Shown: positions 16,668 to 25,213, numbered from the stretch's first letter. The stretch is 64,000 bases of DNA from Paenibacillus sp. HB172176 (GCF_011947265.1 NZ_JAATHD010000017.1:1-64000); one strand, 5' to 3'. A program made the numbers and translations. The notes: generated by a model not told the origin, from the letters alone.

Positions 16668-16946
16668 ATGGCTAGGAGAAGAAGAAAATATGCGGTACCG
16701 GGCGCGGAAGCGGGCATGCAGGCATTCAAAGCGGATGTTATGCGGAGAGAGGGCTACAAGGTGGACGATAAGCATCCCCATGACGTGAAGTTCGAAGTGG
16801 CGAAGGAGCTGGGCATTCCAATGCATCCCTACCAGAACGGCGACATGTCGACGGAATCGGCAGGTCATATTGGAGGCAAGATCGGCGGCTCAATGGTTCG
16901 GGAAATGATCAGGCTGGCCCAGGAGAAGCTTTCGAAGGAAGAATAG
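16668..16946 (+). CDS. Alpha/beta-type small acid-soluble spore protein
   Basis: This is a 92-residue protein. The second half matches SASP: KFEVAKELGIP, then the signature GHIGGKIGGSMVREMI and AQEKL. The GPR germination protease site is expected after the Glu of KFEVA. SASPs coat spore DNA, hold it in an A-like form and protect it from UV. The N-terminal extension (ARRRRKYAVPGAEAG) is more basic and longer than in classical SspA/B, so this is a minor divergent member. AAGGAG at 16654-16659 supports the start. A sigma-G promoter would be expected but I could not identify one with confidence. Confidence 0.9.
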   Translation: MARRRRKYAVPGAEAGMQAFKADVMRREGYKVDDKHPHDVKFEVAKELGIPMHPYQNGDMSTESAGHIGGKIGGSMVREMIRLAQEKLSKEE

Positions 16947-16979
16947 AATTAGCGTTTGACATATGAAGATCTTCAAACA

Positions 16980-17035
16980 AGCTGACTCTTTCTGCCAAAT
17001 AGGCTGTTGCGGCGCGGATGAGTCGGCTTATTTTT
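16980..17035 (+). terminator. Terminator of the spore protein gene
   Basis: AGCTGACTC (16980-16988) pairs with GAGTCGGCT (17020-17028, one G-T pair) and is followed by TATTTTT. Confidence 0.7.
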
Positions 17036-17140
17036 GCCGGGTGGAGTAGAAAAATTCCCCTCAATTCGATATCATTGCTGATAAGTGTTGCATTGAAGCG
17101 CAGCTTGGGCGAAGATGGGAGAAAGGAGTTGGCATACATA

Positions 17141-17620
17141 GTGGCTAATGAAGAGTTAATCCTGACCCAAGAGGGTCTGAAGAAAATTCAGGATGAGCTG
17201 GAAGACCTCAAGACTGTCAAACGCAAGGAGCTTTCCCAAAGACTGAAGGTGGCGATCAGCTACGGAGATTTGAAAGAGAACAGCGAATATCATTCCGCCA
17301 AGGATGATCAAGCATTCATGGAGACAAGAATTCTTCAGCTGGAGAGAATGCTTAAGGTGGCCAAGGTTGTGGACACAGGCAGCCTCTCCTCTAGCGTGGT
17401 CGGCATCGGCTCTTCGGTTGTTCTGAACGATATCGAATTCAAAGAGCATATCGAATATCAAATCGTCGGACCTGCGGAAGCGGATGTCGATGGCAATAAG
17501 ATTTCGTACGAGAGTCCGCTTGGCAAGGAGCTGATGGGCAAGAAGGTTGGGGACAAGATCGAAGTTCAGGCCCCTGTCGGCGTAATCGCATACGAGCTGC
17601 TGGAGATCAAAGTCGTTTAA
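17141..17620 (+). CDS. greA: GreA/GreB-type transcription elongation factor
   Basis: This is a 159-residue protein with the complete Gre layout. An N-terminal coiled coil (LTQEGLKKIQDELEDLK) has the acidic tip GDLKENSEYHSAKDDQAF, whose Asp and Glu position catalytic Mg in RNA polymerase. A C-terminal FKBP-like domain ends VGVIAYELLEIKVV. Gre factors rescue backtracked RNA polymerase by stimulating transcript cleavage. The start is a GTG with GAAAGGAG upstream; the upstream frame contains no better start. Firmicutes usually carry the main greA elsewhere, so this may be a paralogue. Confidence 0.9.
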   Translation: MANEELILTQEGLKKIQDELEDLKTVKRKELSQRLKVAISYGDLKENSEYHSAKDDQAFMETRILQLERMLKVAKVVDTGSLSSSVVGIGSSVVLNDIEFKEHIEYQIVGPAEADVDGNKISYESPLGKELMGKKVGDKIEVQAPVGVIAYELLEIKVV

Positions 17621-17657
17621 TGGAATAAGTATGAAAAAAACGCGCCAATAATGCGGA

Positions 17658-17728
17658 GCCTCTTCCCTATTGCTCGATGCATCTCAGGAATGAACCTGAA
17701 TGTAAAACGAGCTTGGGAAGAGGCTTTT
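17658..17728 (+). terminator. Terminator of the Gre gene
   Basis: GCCTCTTCCC pairs with GGGAAGAGGC across a long loop that itself contains a CAGG/CCTG hairpin; TTTTGT follows. Confidence 0.75.
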
Positions 17729-17845
17729 GTGTATTGAACGTTGGAGCGCTGAATACTCGGGGCGGCAGTTGTAAAAAGCAGCTCTGAAGCATTGGAATGA
17801 CGGTAGGATGAGCTACAGATAGGGCGGAAAACATTAACCGTGACG

Positions 17846-17998
17846 CAGTAAGTCGAAAAATTCGACTAGCGGGACGTTAAAGCGCCAAAGTTAGCTCAGT
17901 AAGTCGAAAAATTCGACTTGCGGGACGGTAAAGCAGCAAAGTTAGCTAGGTAAGACGGTAAAGTTGACCTGCCGAACAAAAAAAGCGACAGCTAAAAA
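17846..17998. repeat. 51-bp tandem repeat, two near-identical copies plus a diverged third
   Basis: Copies at 17846-17896 and 17897-17947 agree at 47 of 51 positions. A third diverged copy begins at 17948. Each good copy contains the palindrome AGTCGAAAAATTCGACT. The stretch between the Gre terminator and the next gene (17730-18105) otherwise contains no gene. Other intergenic regions in this window show the same 50-51 bp period with different sequence. Confidence 0.85.
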
Positions 17999-18105
17999 TG
18001 GGGAGGCTGCAGCGTTCACCTGCCACTGTTATTGCAAGCAACTCTCCTACGAAACAACCGCCCCAACAACCGCTCTCAACTGCTGCACACTACTACTACC
18101 GCATT

Positions 18106-19194
18106 CTAAGCTTGCAGCCCTTCCATTCGCGCGATTTCCTTGTGGACGAGCGGGGCCACCTGCGTGCCCAGCAGCTCGATTGCGCGCAGCATGTCCTTAT
18201 GAGGCATGGAGCCGACATTGAGATGCAAGAAGAAGCGGTTCACGCCTAGATTCTTGCGCAGCAAGACGATTTTCTCCGCCACATAGTCGGAATCGCCGAC
18301 ATAGAGCGCGCCCTGCAGGCTGCGGGCGGCGTCATATTGCTCCCGGCTGTACGCCGGCCAGCCTCTCTCCCGTCCGAGCTTGCTCATCTGCTCGGCCGTC
18401 GGCTTATAGAACAGATCGGCGGCCTGCTCCGTCGTCTCGCCGATAAAGCCGTGCGAATGCGTCGCGATCTGCAGCTTGCGCGGATCATGCCCGGCTTGAA
18501 TGGCGGCCCGCTTGTACAGATTGACAAGCGGCGCGAACTTCTCCGGCATGCCGCCGATAATCGCGAAGGCGATTGGCAGGCCGAGCATGCCCGCGCGCAC
18601 CGCCGATTCCGGATTGCCGCCGGAAGCGATCCACACCGGCAGCGGGCTTTGCACCGCTCTCGGGTAGACGCCGAGATTGTCGATAGCCGGTCGATGACCG
18701 CCGTCCCAGCTCACCTTCTCGGACGCTCTAATCTTGAGCAGCAGCTCCAGCTTCTCCTCGAATAACGCGTCATAATCGTCGAGGCTGTAGCCGAACAGCG
18801 GGAACGACTCGATGAAGGAGCCCCTGCCCGCCATAATCTCCGCGCGCCCATTGGAGATGCCGTCAAGCGTCGAGAACGCCTGGTAGACGCGCACCGGATC
18901 ATCGGAGGACAGCACGGTCACGGCGCTGGACAAACGAATGTTCTTCGTCATGGCCGCCGCCGCAGCCAGCACAACGGCGGGCGCGGACCCGGCATAATCG
19001 GGACGGTGATGCTCCCCGATGCCGTACACATCGAGCCCGACCTGATCGGCGAGCACAATTTCCTCGACCGCGTTGCGCAGCCGCACATCATGGCGCATCG
19101 GCGCGCCTGTATCCGGATCGGTCGTAGCCTCGAGGAAGGTGCTGATTCCGATTTCCATCTTATTGCTTCTTGCTGTGAATGCTGCTTCGGACAT
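18106..19194 (-). CDS. LLM-class flavin-dependent monooxygenase
   Basis: This is a 362-residue luciferase-like TIM-barrel protein. Family hallmarks are MEIGISTFLEATTD, the GLDVYGIGEHHRPDY strand with the conserved Glu-His-His, LSSAVTVLSSDDPVRVYQ, and GRGSFIESFPLFGY binding flavin phosphate. Members use reduced FMN or F420 to oxygenate diverse substrates; the specificity is unknown. AAGGAGGGG precedes the ATG at 19194, and a clear promoter lies upstream. It is monocistronic. Confidence 0.9.
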   Translation of the reverse strand: MSEAAFTARSNKMEIGISTFLEATTDPDTGAPMRHDVRLRNAVEEIVLADQVGLDVYGIGEHHRPDYAGSAPAVVLAAAAAMTKNIRLSSAVTVLSSDDPVRVYQAFSTLDGISNGRAEIMAGRGSFIESFPLFGYSLDDYDALFEEKLELLLKIRASEKVSWDGGHRPAIDNLGVYPRAVQSPLPVWIASGGNPESAVRAGMLGLPIAFAIIGGMPEKFAPLVNLYKRAAIQAGHDPRKLQIATHSHGFIGETTEQAADLFYKPTAEQMSKLGRERGWPAYSREQYDAARSLQGALYVGDSDYVAEKIVLLRKNLGVNRFFLHLNVGSMPHKDMLRAIELLGTQVAPLVHKEIARMEGLQA

Positions 19195-19224
19195 AAGAAT
19201 TCCCCTCCTTGGTTTCTAAAAACC

Positions 19225-19253
19225 ATATTACTATACTTTTGTGTGCATCTCAA
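19225..19253 (-). promoter_or_regulatory. Sigma-A promoter of the LLM monooxygenase gene
   Basis: On the minus strand, TTGAGA and TAATAT are separated by 17 nt, ending about 30 bp before the start codon. Confidence 0.6.
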
Positions 19254-19457
19254 ATTTATATAGTTAATATGGCAAGGATGTTACTATCGGCAGACCGAGA
19301 GAATAGACCATTCTGCAAGAAGGATGGGAGAATAGAGGGTTCTCGCGGATGCGAATAGGTAGAAGACGTGACCAAATCTTCCTCTCTCTCATAAGCTGGC
19401 AGTGACAGTAGTCTGTCGGCGCAAGTCTAGCATTACGATTCCAAGAGGAGGAAGAAG

Positions 19458-20012
19458 ATGGCTGCAACAGAGGGAAGTACAGAGGTTGGATTAGCCCCGC
19501 CCGAAGTGACGTATTACAATGAGATCAAATATTCGATTGGCGCAGACCCGAATGTCGCGGTTGGCGAGCTTGAGGAACGCGCAGGAGGCAATTACCGCGT
19601 CACGCTCACTGTGCAAGGAGGCTGCAGAGCGCGCGCGCTTGCGACGCTGTTGGTGCGCGACAAAGAGCTTGGCAATATTCACGTATATGTAAGGGTGAAG
19701 AATGCGGACGGAGAGACAGTGAAACCTGTCAGGGGCAGATTGAGCGCGGAGGAGATCAAGCGTCTCTATAAGAAAGCCTTCTCAACCAACCCGCTGTTCG
19801 ACTTCGTGAAGAACAGAACGATCTTTGGCAGCACTTACGTCTATCCAGTATACAAAGCGCAGATCATTCAATTCCCGAATGATGATCTGTCCGATTATTA
19901 CGGCAACTATAATAATGTGGCGGCGTTCGTGTTCCGCGAAGTGCTGAGGAATGCGATCAACAATACGGACATCCAGTTCTCAACGGCGCTGTTGTCGGAC
20001 GACGAGGAATAA
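19458..20012 (+). CDS. Conserved-looking protein of unknown function (184 aa)
   Basis: A strong GAGGAGGAAGAAG site precedes the ATG. The protein begins with a flexible segment (GSTEVGLAPPEVTYYNE). A beta-rich region follows (NYRVTLTVQGG, IHVYVRVKNADGE), then a helix-rich half (LSAEEIKRLYKKAF, VAAFVFREVLRNAINN) and an acidic tail DDEE. No signal peptide, membrane segment or known motif is visible. I do not recognise the family. It is monocistronic, so the neighbours give no functional clue. Confidence 0.7.
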   Translation: MAATEGSTEVGLAPPEVTYYNEIKYSIGADPNVAVGELEERAGGNYRVTLTVQGGCRARALATLLVRDKELGNIHVYVRVKNADGETVKPVRGRLSAEEIKRLYKKAFSTNPLFDFVKNRTIFGSTYVYPVYKAQIIQFPNDDLSDYYGNYNNVAAFVFREVLRNAINNTDIQFSTALLSDDEE

Positions 20013-20116
20013 TTCTGCTAGAATAGCAGTAGAACGGGCTCAGGAGCATTCGTGTTCTTGGGCTTCTCTCTGGTAAAATATATGGACAACTCCTACACGC
20101 AAAGGTGGAAGCAGGC

Positions 20117-20659
20117 ATGATCGATAATTCCCGCATACATATGGAGAAATTGACTTTCTATACGGTAGAGCTATTCACGAAGCTCGCGGCTTGGCATAAT
20201 GATCCGGAGCTGCAGCCCTTCATCTCTCCCAGACGCACAGTGGAGGAAATCGCGCTTATCGATCCGCGCGGGTATATGGAGAAGGCTCGCAAAAGCCCGA
20301 ATACATGGATGTATATCGTCTATGACGACGAGACGCCTATCGGCGTGTATACGATCACGCAAGATTCCGGCGCGCTCATGCGCAAAACGGGCAGAACCGC
20401 CTGGATCTCCGTGCTGATTGGGGATAAGCGTTATCAGGGCAGAGGCATCAGCAAGCTGATGATGCAGAGCATTGAAGAGGAATGCCGCAGACTGGGCTTC
20501 GACGCGATCGAGCTGGGCGTGTTCGATTACAACGAGAAAGCCAAGCAGCTCTACCGACGATCGGGCTATCAGGAGATCGGCAGGAACGCGTCATTTGTCT
20601 TTTACAATGGAGAATGGCATGATGATATTCATCTGGTTAAGCCAATAAAACGAGTGTAG
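20117..20659 (+). CDS. GNAT-family N-acetyltransferase
   Basis: This 180-residue protein is related to RimJ/RimL-type GNATs. It has the W-H-N-D-P-E motif early (LAAWHNDPELQPF), the acetyl-CoA loop ISVLIGDKRYQGRGISKLMM, and the C-terminal LGVFDYNEKAKQLYRRSGYQ. The substrate may be a protein N-terminus or small amine; this cannot be resolved. AAAGGTGG 8 nt before ATG 20117 fixes the start. It is followed 16 bp later by the NAD(P)-binding protein gene, suggesting an operon. Confidence 0.87.
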   Translation: MIDNSRIHMEKLTFYTVELFTKLAAWHNDPELQPFISPRRTVEEIALIDPRGYMEKARKSPNTWMYIVYDDETPIGVYTITQDSGALMRKTGRTAWISVLIGDKRYQGRGISKLMMQSIEEECRRLGFDAIELGVFDYNEKAKQLYRRSGYQEIGRNASFVFYNGEWHDDIHLVKPIKRV

Positions 20660-20675
20660 GACAGGGGGCCGCAAG

Positions 20676-21350
20676 ATGAGCGCGAAAAAGCTGAAGGTGA
20701 TTGTTACCGGCGCCACGGGCATGGTGGGCGAAGGGGTGCTTCATGAATGCTTGATGCATCCCCATGTGTCAGAGGTGTTGCTTGTCAGCCGACGAACGCT
20801 GAATCTGAAGCACGAGAAATTAACGGAGCTGCTGGTTCCGGATTTCTTCGATCTGTCTGCGATAGCGACGGAGTTGACCGATTACGATGCATGCTTCTTC
20901 TGTCTGGGGGTATCCTCCGTAGGGATGAAGGAAGCGGAATACAGGCGGACAACCTATGACCTGACGATGGCATTCGCGGAGCTGCTCTGTCTGCAGAATC
21001 CCGATATGATATTCAATTATATAACGGGAAGCGGGACGGACAGCAGCGAGAGGGGCAAGAGCATGTGGGCGAGAGTGAAAGGCAAGACAGAGAACGATCT
21101 GCTCAGACTTCCGTTTCGCAAAGCGTATATGTTCCGACCGGGCTACATCCATCCTACGCCGGGTCTGAACAATGTGCATCGCTATTACCGAGCGCTGTCG
21201 TGGATGTATCCTCTCCTTAAGCTGCTGTTCCCGGGCAATACGGTCACCTTGAGAGAGGTTGGGCTCGCGATGATTCATACTGCAACGCGCGGCTATGATT
21301 CAAGCATTCTGTCCTGCTCGGATATCAAGAAGCTTGCAAGAGCGGAATAA
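20676..21350 (+). CDS. NAD(P)-binding atypical SDR / epimerase-like protein
   Basis: This is a 224-residue Rossmann protein. The nucleotide-binding loop VTGATGMVGEGVL is the atypical SDR pattern, followed by VLLVSRRTL, where Arg would favour NADP. DYDACFFCLGVSS lies at the fourth strand, and FNYITGSGTDSSERG replaces the catalytic YxxxK, with MWARVKGKTEND contributing the Lys. It resembles the short epimerase-like proteins of DUF2867/TIP30 type. Substrate unknown. It probably shares an operon with the preceding GNAT. Confidence 0.8.
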   Translation: MSAKKLKVIVTGATGMVGEGVLHECLMHPHVSEVLLVSRRTLNLKHEKLTELLVPDFFDLSAIATELTDYDACFFCLGVSSVGMKEAEYRRTTYDLTMAFAELLCLQNPDMIFNYITGSGTDSSERGKSMWARVKGKTENDLLRLPFRKAYMFRPGYIHPTPGLNNVHRYYRALSWMYPLLKLLFPGNTVTLREVGLAMIHTATRGYDSSILSCSDIKKLARAE

Positions 21351-21423
21351 TAAGCTAGGTTGTAGGAGTTAACGGCGGCATCTTTATAAGCAGGTTTATT
21401 TTGCTGAAGTGGGGGGAGAAGTC

Positions 21424-22152
21424 ATGAAGAAGCTGTCTTTCGGCATGATCTATGAAGTTGGTCTTGCGATACTCGTCATCTTGTCGCTCACTCTTGATTT
21501 GTCTACGCGGGAAGGCGAGATCTTTGACTGGATCATATGGGGAATCTTCGTGGTGGATTACGCGTTCCGTTTAATCAAGAGCGAGAAGAAATGGGAATTT
21601 GTATACAAGCACCCGCTTGATTTTATCGCAATTCTACCCTTCAGCCAGATTCTCCGTTCTGCGAGATTCGTCAGGCTGATTCGCGTCATCCGCTTAATTA
21701 TGATCATGAACAGACGCTTATCCTTCCTGGACCAAATGATGTCGAAATACAAGGTGGACACGCTGGTCATTACCGTTATTTCGATGCTCTTCCTGATCGC
21801 GCTGCCGATGAAGTGGATCGAGCCCAGCTTTGATTCGTATTCCGATGCGCTGTGGTGGGCGATCGTGACGATGACCACGGTCGGCTACGGTGATCTGTCG
21901 CCGGAGACGACGATCGGGCGCATCATCGCGAGTGTGCTCATGCTCTCGGGCATCGGCATTATCGGTATCATAACCGGTACGGTCGCCTCGATCTTCACCA
22001 GAAGCAAGGATGATTCTCTGCCTCCCGAGCTGCGAGAGCTGAAGAGCAAGATCGATCGATATCCGGATCTGGATGATGTGGATTATGATTATATGATCGG
22101 GAAGCTGACCAAGCTCCAGAGAGAGCAACGCCTTAAGGAAGCGGAGGGCTGA
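21424..22152 (+). CDS. Voltage-gated K+ channel family protein
   Basis: This is a 243-residue membrane protein. S1-S4 are visible, with a positively charged S4 (RSARFVRLIRVIRLIM) typical of voltage sensors. The pore region has the selectivity filter TTVGYGD at about 151-157, then the inner helix IGIIGIITGTVASIF and a short cytoplasmic tail. It should form a tetrameric K+ channel of the KvAP/Kch type. There is no RCK domain. GGGGGGAGAAG precedes ATG 21424. It is monocistronic and ends convergently with the heme monooxygenase gene. Confidence 0.9.
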   Translation: MKKLSFGMIYEVGLAILVILSLTLDLSTREGEIFDWIIWGIFVVDYAFRLIKSEKKWEFVYKHPLDFIAILPFSQILRSARFVRLIRVIRLIMIMNRRLSFLDQMMSKYKVDTLVITVISMLFLIALPMKWIEPSFDSYSDALWWAIVTMTTVGYGDLSPETTIGRIIASVLMLSGIGIIGIITGTVASIFTRSKDDSLPPELRELKSKIDRYPDLDDVDYDYMIGKLTKLQREQRLKEAEG

Positions 22153-22263
22153 GCCTGTCTGCCAGGGCCAGCGTGACAACAATAGCAGGCACGCAAACCG
22201 ACCCGGTATTGATTGCGGGCCTGCCGACCTCAAGCGGAAGCTCGTGGGTGGGTGCAAAATTCA

Positions 22264-22596
22264 TTATATAGAAGCTTGAAATTGCCCCTGTCTCACCTTC
22301 TTCACCTCATACATATTGACAGTCGTGCTGATGACGTACTCGGGCGGCTGCTGTCCTCTTGCATTGCGATGGCCTTGAATATGCTCGGGACTCTTCTCCC
22401 AGGCTTTCCAAGCCTCCTCGGATTCCCAGCGAATGATGACGACTACTTCCTCCGATTCCTTGCTCTTCTTATTCAGCATGACGGTCACGTCGATAAGCCC
22501 TTCACGGCCGTCCACCGCGCCTTCCTTCGAGAAACGTTCAATGACCTTGTCGGCGTGGCCGGATTGAACGAGGATCGTTCTTGTCTGGATCAACAT
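22264..22596 (-). CDS. ABM-domain heme-degrading monooxygenase (IsdG/HmoA-like)
   Basis: This is a 110-residue ferredoxin-like ABM-domain protein. RTILVQSGHADKVIERF and the later IRWESEEAWKAWEKSPEHIQGH match the IsdG/HmoA type, where the W-x-S-x-E and K-S-P-x-H elements line the heme pocket. Members open heme to release iron. A Fur-like box next to a good promoter upstream supports an iron-scavenging role. GGAAGGGG precedes the ATG. It is monocistronic on the minus strand. Confidence 0.85.
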   Translation of the reverse strand: MLIQTRTILVQSGHADKVIERFSKEGAVDGREGLIDVTVMLNKKSKESEEVVVIIRWESEEAWKAWEKSPEHIQGHRNARGQQPPEYVISTTVNMYEVKKVRQGQFQASI

Positions 22597-22670
22597 CTCG
22601 GCATTTCCCCTTCCTGGAATGATGGAGCATTAACGAACGCCAGCATGCAAGCTTTCATTGGCGTGGTCTC

Positions 22671-22716
22671 ATTATAGCAAATTCAGCTCTATTTGTTGAG
22701 AGTAATTATCATTATT
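22671..22716 (-). promoter_or_regulatory. Promoter with a Fur-like box for the heme monooxygenase
   Basis: On the minus strand, TATAAT (22671-22676) has a weak -35 (TCAACA) 17 nt upstream. Overlapping and upstream of the -35, at 22698-22716, the sequence matches the 19-bp Fur consensus at 15 of 19 positions (core ATAATGATAAT). Iron-bound Fur would block this promoter. The divergent membrane-protein gene at 22808 may also be affected. Confidence 0.7.
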
Positions 22717-22807
22717 ATTTAGAGTAGGATTAACGTATATCATTTATGTATAATTATCCATTTATTAGGAATTCTAAGAAGATTAATGCTGCTGACGGAG
22801 GTTTGTT

Positions 22808-23581
22808 ATGCCTGAGAAGAAAAAAGCGCGCTGGCCGCGGGCGAATTTAAGCACTGCCGGCATTACCCATATCCGTTGGTTTAGCCCTTATATGATTGCT
22901 TGGTGGTCGGCATCCTTTCCCGGATTTGGACATTTCTTGTTGAATCAATTTTTTAGAGGAGCTTGTCTGTCGATATCTGAAGTGATTTTCAATTCGCGCG
23001 CGAATATTAATCAGGCTTTGATGTATACCTTCACGGGGCAGTTCGAGTTGGCCTCCCAAACCGTTGATCCGGTATTCGCCTTTGGATATATGCTCATTTA
23101 TTTGATCAGCATCTGGGACAGCTTTCGTTCCGCGCTGCAGCATAATCGCATGTTCCAACTGGCGGAGCTCGAGAACGCAAGGCTTAAGCCGTTTCTGATC
23201 ACGAAGATGGAGGTGCAATATCTGGAGAAGAAGAGTCCGGTCAAAGGAGCCTTGTTCTCTCTGGCGTTTCCTGGCATGGGACAGTTGTATGTACACCGGA
23301 TCTGGCTGGCCTTTTATGGTGTTTTCTGGTGGTGGATGTATATTAGTTTTTCCCATGTGTACTCGGCTTATCTAGAGCTCTTCCACGGGAATTTCTCAGT
23401 TTCTACGCAGTTGCTGAACGTGCATTGGCTGCTTTTCATGCCTTCCGTATTCGGAGGATCCATCTATCATGCGTTCACGACTACGATTGAGAATAATCGG
23501 TTGTTTCGTATCGAGCAACAACAATATTTTACAGAGAAATTCGGCAGCAATCCCTTGATGCTCTTCCCGGGAGGAGGGTGA
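22808..23581 (+). CDS. Polytopic membrane protein of unknown function
   Basis: This is a 257-residue protein with about five or six hydrophobic segments. Two regions share a pattern, PGFGHFLLNQFFRGACL (about residues 38-55) and PGMGQLYVHRIWLAFYGVF (about 157-175), so it looks like an internal duplication of a TM2-like PG-G-x-(F/L)-Y hairpin. The loop between is helical and charged. Function unknown. The ribosome binding site ACGGAGG is good. It is followed 4 bp later by a second membrane protein, certainly co-transcribed. Confidence 0.78.
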   Translation: MPEKKKARWPRANLSTAGITHIRWFSPYMIAWWSASFPGFGHFLLNQFFRGACLSISEVIFNSRANINQALMYTFTGQFELASQTVDPVFAFGYMLIYLISIWDSFRSALQHNRMFQLAELENARLKPFLITKMEVQYLEKKSPVKGALFSLAFPGMGQLYVHRIWLAFYGVFWWWMYISFSHVYSAYLELFHGNFSVSTQLLNVHWLLFMPSVFGGSIYHAFTTTIENNRLFRIEQQQYFTEKFGSNPLMLFPGGG

Positions 23582-23585
23582 ACAG

Positions 23586-24074
23586 ATGTTAGTTGTGGGA
23601 ACATTTCAGCAGAATTCTGAGCTTGAGCTGGCTTTATCTGTCCTGGAGCATCAATACCGACTCGGGAATCGCATATTGGTCGTTTCGATGGATGCGGAGA
23701 GGGAGCTTTCGCATCCCCTGCCTCCTCAAGGCTCCACGATTAACGAGAAAGCCTTCGAGATTGGTCTGGCAAGCGCGACGGCGGCAAGCGTGGTAGGGGT
23801 AAGTATCGGTTTCAGGCTGTATCTCGGGCCCATTCTATGGGGCTTAATCTATGCAATTGCCGCGCTTCTTGCGATGTTCTTCGTGGCGAGGGCTGTTCTG
23901 TTGAGCAGGCTGAGGCGCGGACGAGCGAAACAAGCCTTTCGCAAGAGCGGTCTGTGGCCGGAGATTGCAGTGCTTGTGCAATGCGATAAGTCGCAAGTGG
24001 AAGCCGTTATGAACGTGCTGTGGGATAATCTCGCCCTAACCGTTGGCAAGCTGGAACAGGCGCAATCCACCTGA
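23586..24074 (+). CDS. Small membrane protein co-transcribed with the preceding gene
   Basis: This is a 162-residue protein. A soluble N-terminal domain (VVGTFQQNSELELALSVLE) looks like the ferredoxin-like fold of stress-response YtxH/DUF1269-type proteins. Two transmembrane segments follow at about residues 58-105, with a basic cytoplasmic stretch (LLSRLRRGRAKQAFRKSG), then a second small soluble domain (EIAVLVQCDKSQVEAVMNVL). No catalytic motif is visible. GGGAGGAGGG upstream overlaps the end of the previous gene. Confidence 0.75.
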   Translation: MLVVGTFQQNSELELALSVLEHQYRLGNRILVVSMDAERELSHPLPPQGSTINEKAFEIGLASATAASVVGVSIGFRLYLGPILWGLIYAIAALLAMFFVARAVLLSRLRRGRAKQAFRKSGLWPEIAVLVQCDKSQVEAVMNVLWDNLALTVGKLEQAQST

Positions 24075-24152
24075 TTAGGGCTGATCGGGAATTGCTATTG
24101 GCATCATCTTCATTGGAAGCTGCGAGGCCGAGGAGCGGCGGTTAAGCTTATG

Positions 24153-24181
24153 TTGACTCGGATGGGCGTGGGGGCTAAAAT
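24153..24181 (+). promoter_or_regulatory. Sigma-A promoter of the CE7 esterase gene
   Basis: TTGACT and TAAAAT are separated by exactly 17 nt, about 50 bp before the start codon. Confidence 0.75.
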
Positions 24182-24229
24182 GAAGTCGACTCTTTTCTAC
24201 TATCATCCATTCTATGAGGAGTGTACGAC

Positions 24230-25192
24230 ATGCCATTAGTTGATATGCCCTTGGCGCTGCTGAAGAGCTATGAGGGAAGAAGTCCGCGTCCCGATGATTT
24301 CGAGGCCTATTGGGATACTGCCTTAAAGGAAATGAAAGCGGTTGACTCGAATGTGGAACTGAAGCCGAGCGCGTTCACCACGACTTTCGCGGAATGCTAT
24401 GATCTCTATTTCACCGGCGTGCGCGGCGCCCGCATTCATGTGAAGCATATTCGTCCGAAGGCGGGCGGCAAGGAGAAGGGACCGGCGGTGCTGTTCTTCC
24501 ATGGTTACTCCGGAAGGGCGCATGATTGGACGGATTATCTGCATTATGCCGCGGCCGGAGCTTCGGTATTCGCTATGGACGCGCGCGGACAAGGAGGCGC
24601 TTCCGAGGATGTCGGCGGCGTGAAGGGCAATACGCTTCGCGGCCATATTATCCGCGGTCTTGACAGCGAGGATCCGCAGGATCTGCTGTTCCGTCATATC
24701 TTCCTCGATACGGCGCAGCTTGCAGGCATTGCAATGTCTATGCCTGAGGTCGACGAAGAGCAGGTTTACGCGACAGGCTGGTCGCAAGGCGGAGCGTTGA
24801 CGCTCGCTTGCGCTTCGCTGGAGCCGAGAATCAAGAAGCTGGCACCGGTCTATCCGTTCCTGTCCGATTATAAGCGGGTATGGGAGATGGATCTTGCGAA
24901 AGCGGCCTATGAAGAGCTTGGTCAGTATTTCAGAGCCTTCGATCCGCAGCATGAGCGCGAGGATGAGATCTTCACGAAGCTGGGTTATATCGATCTGCAA
25001 TTCCTTGCGAATCGTATTCGGGGAGAGGTGCTCATGGGGGTGGGCTTGATGGATACCGTATGTCCGCCGTCCACGCAGTTCGCTGCCTTCAACAAGATTA
25101 CGACGGAGAAGCGACTCGAAATCTATCCGGATTTCGGTCATGAAGGCTTGCCGCGCTTGCATGAGAAAATCTATCAATTTCTGCTAGGATAA
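24230..25192 (+). CDS. Acetyl xylan esterase / cephalosporin-C deacetylase (CE7)
   Basis: This is a 320-residue alpha/beta hydrolase of the CE7 family, which removes acetyl groups from xylo-oligosaccharides and cephalosporins. The N-terminal RPDDFEAYWDTAL is typical. The oxyanion strand is AVLFFHGYSGRAHDW, then the RGQGG motif. The nucleophile is in GWSQGG (Ser 185), and the other triad members are likely Asp 275 (LMDTVCPP) and His 304 (FGHEG). No signal peptide, so it acts on imported oligosaccharides. ATG 24230 has GAGGAG upstream; the GTG three codons earlier overlaps this site. It is followed 21 bp later by an epimerase-like gene. Confidence 0.92.
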   Translation: MPLVDMPLALLKSYEGRSPRPDDFEAYWDTALKEMKAVDSNVELKPSAFTTTFAECYDLYFTGVRGARIHVKHIRPKAGGKEKGPAVLFFHGYSGRAHDWTDYLHYAAAGASVFAMDARGQGGASEDVGGVKGNTLRGHIIRGLDSEDPQDLLFRHIFLDTAQLAGIAMSMPEVDEEQVYATGWSQGGALTLACASLEPRIKKLAPVYPFLSDYKRVWEMDLAKAAYEELGQYFRAFDPQHEREDEIFTKLGYIDLQFLANRIRGEVLMGVGLMDTVCPPSTQFAAFNKITTEKRLEIYPDFGHEGLPRLHEKIYQFLLG

Positions 25193-25213
25193 CAAGATTA
25201 TCGGAGGTGGAGC

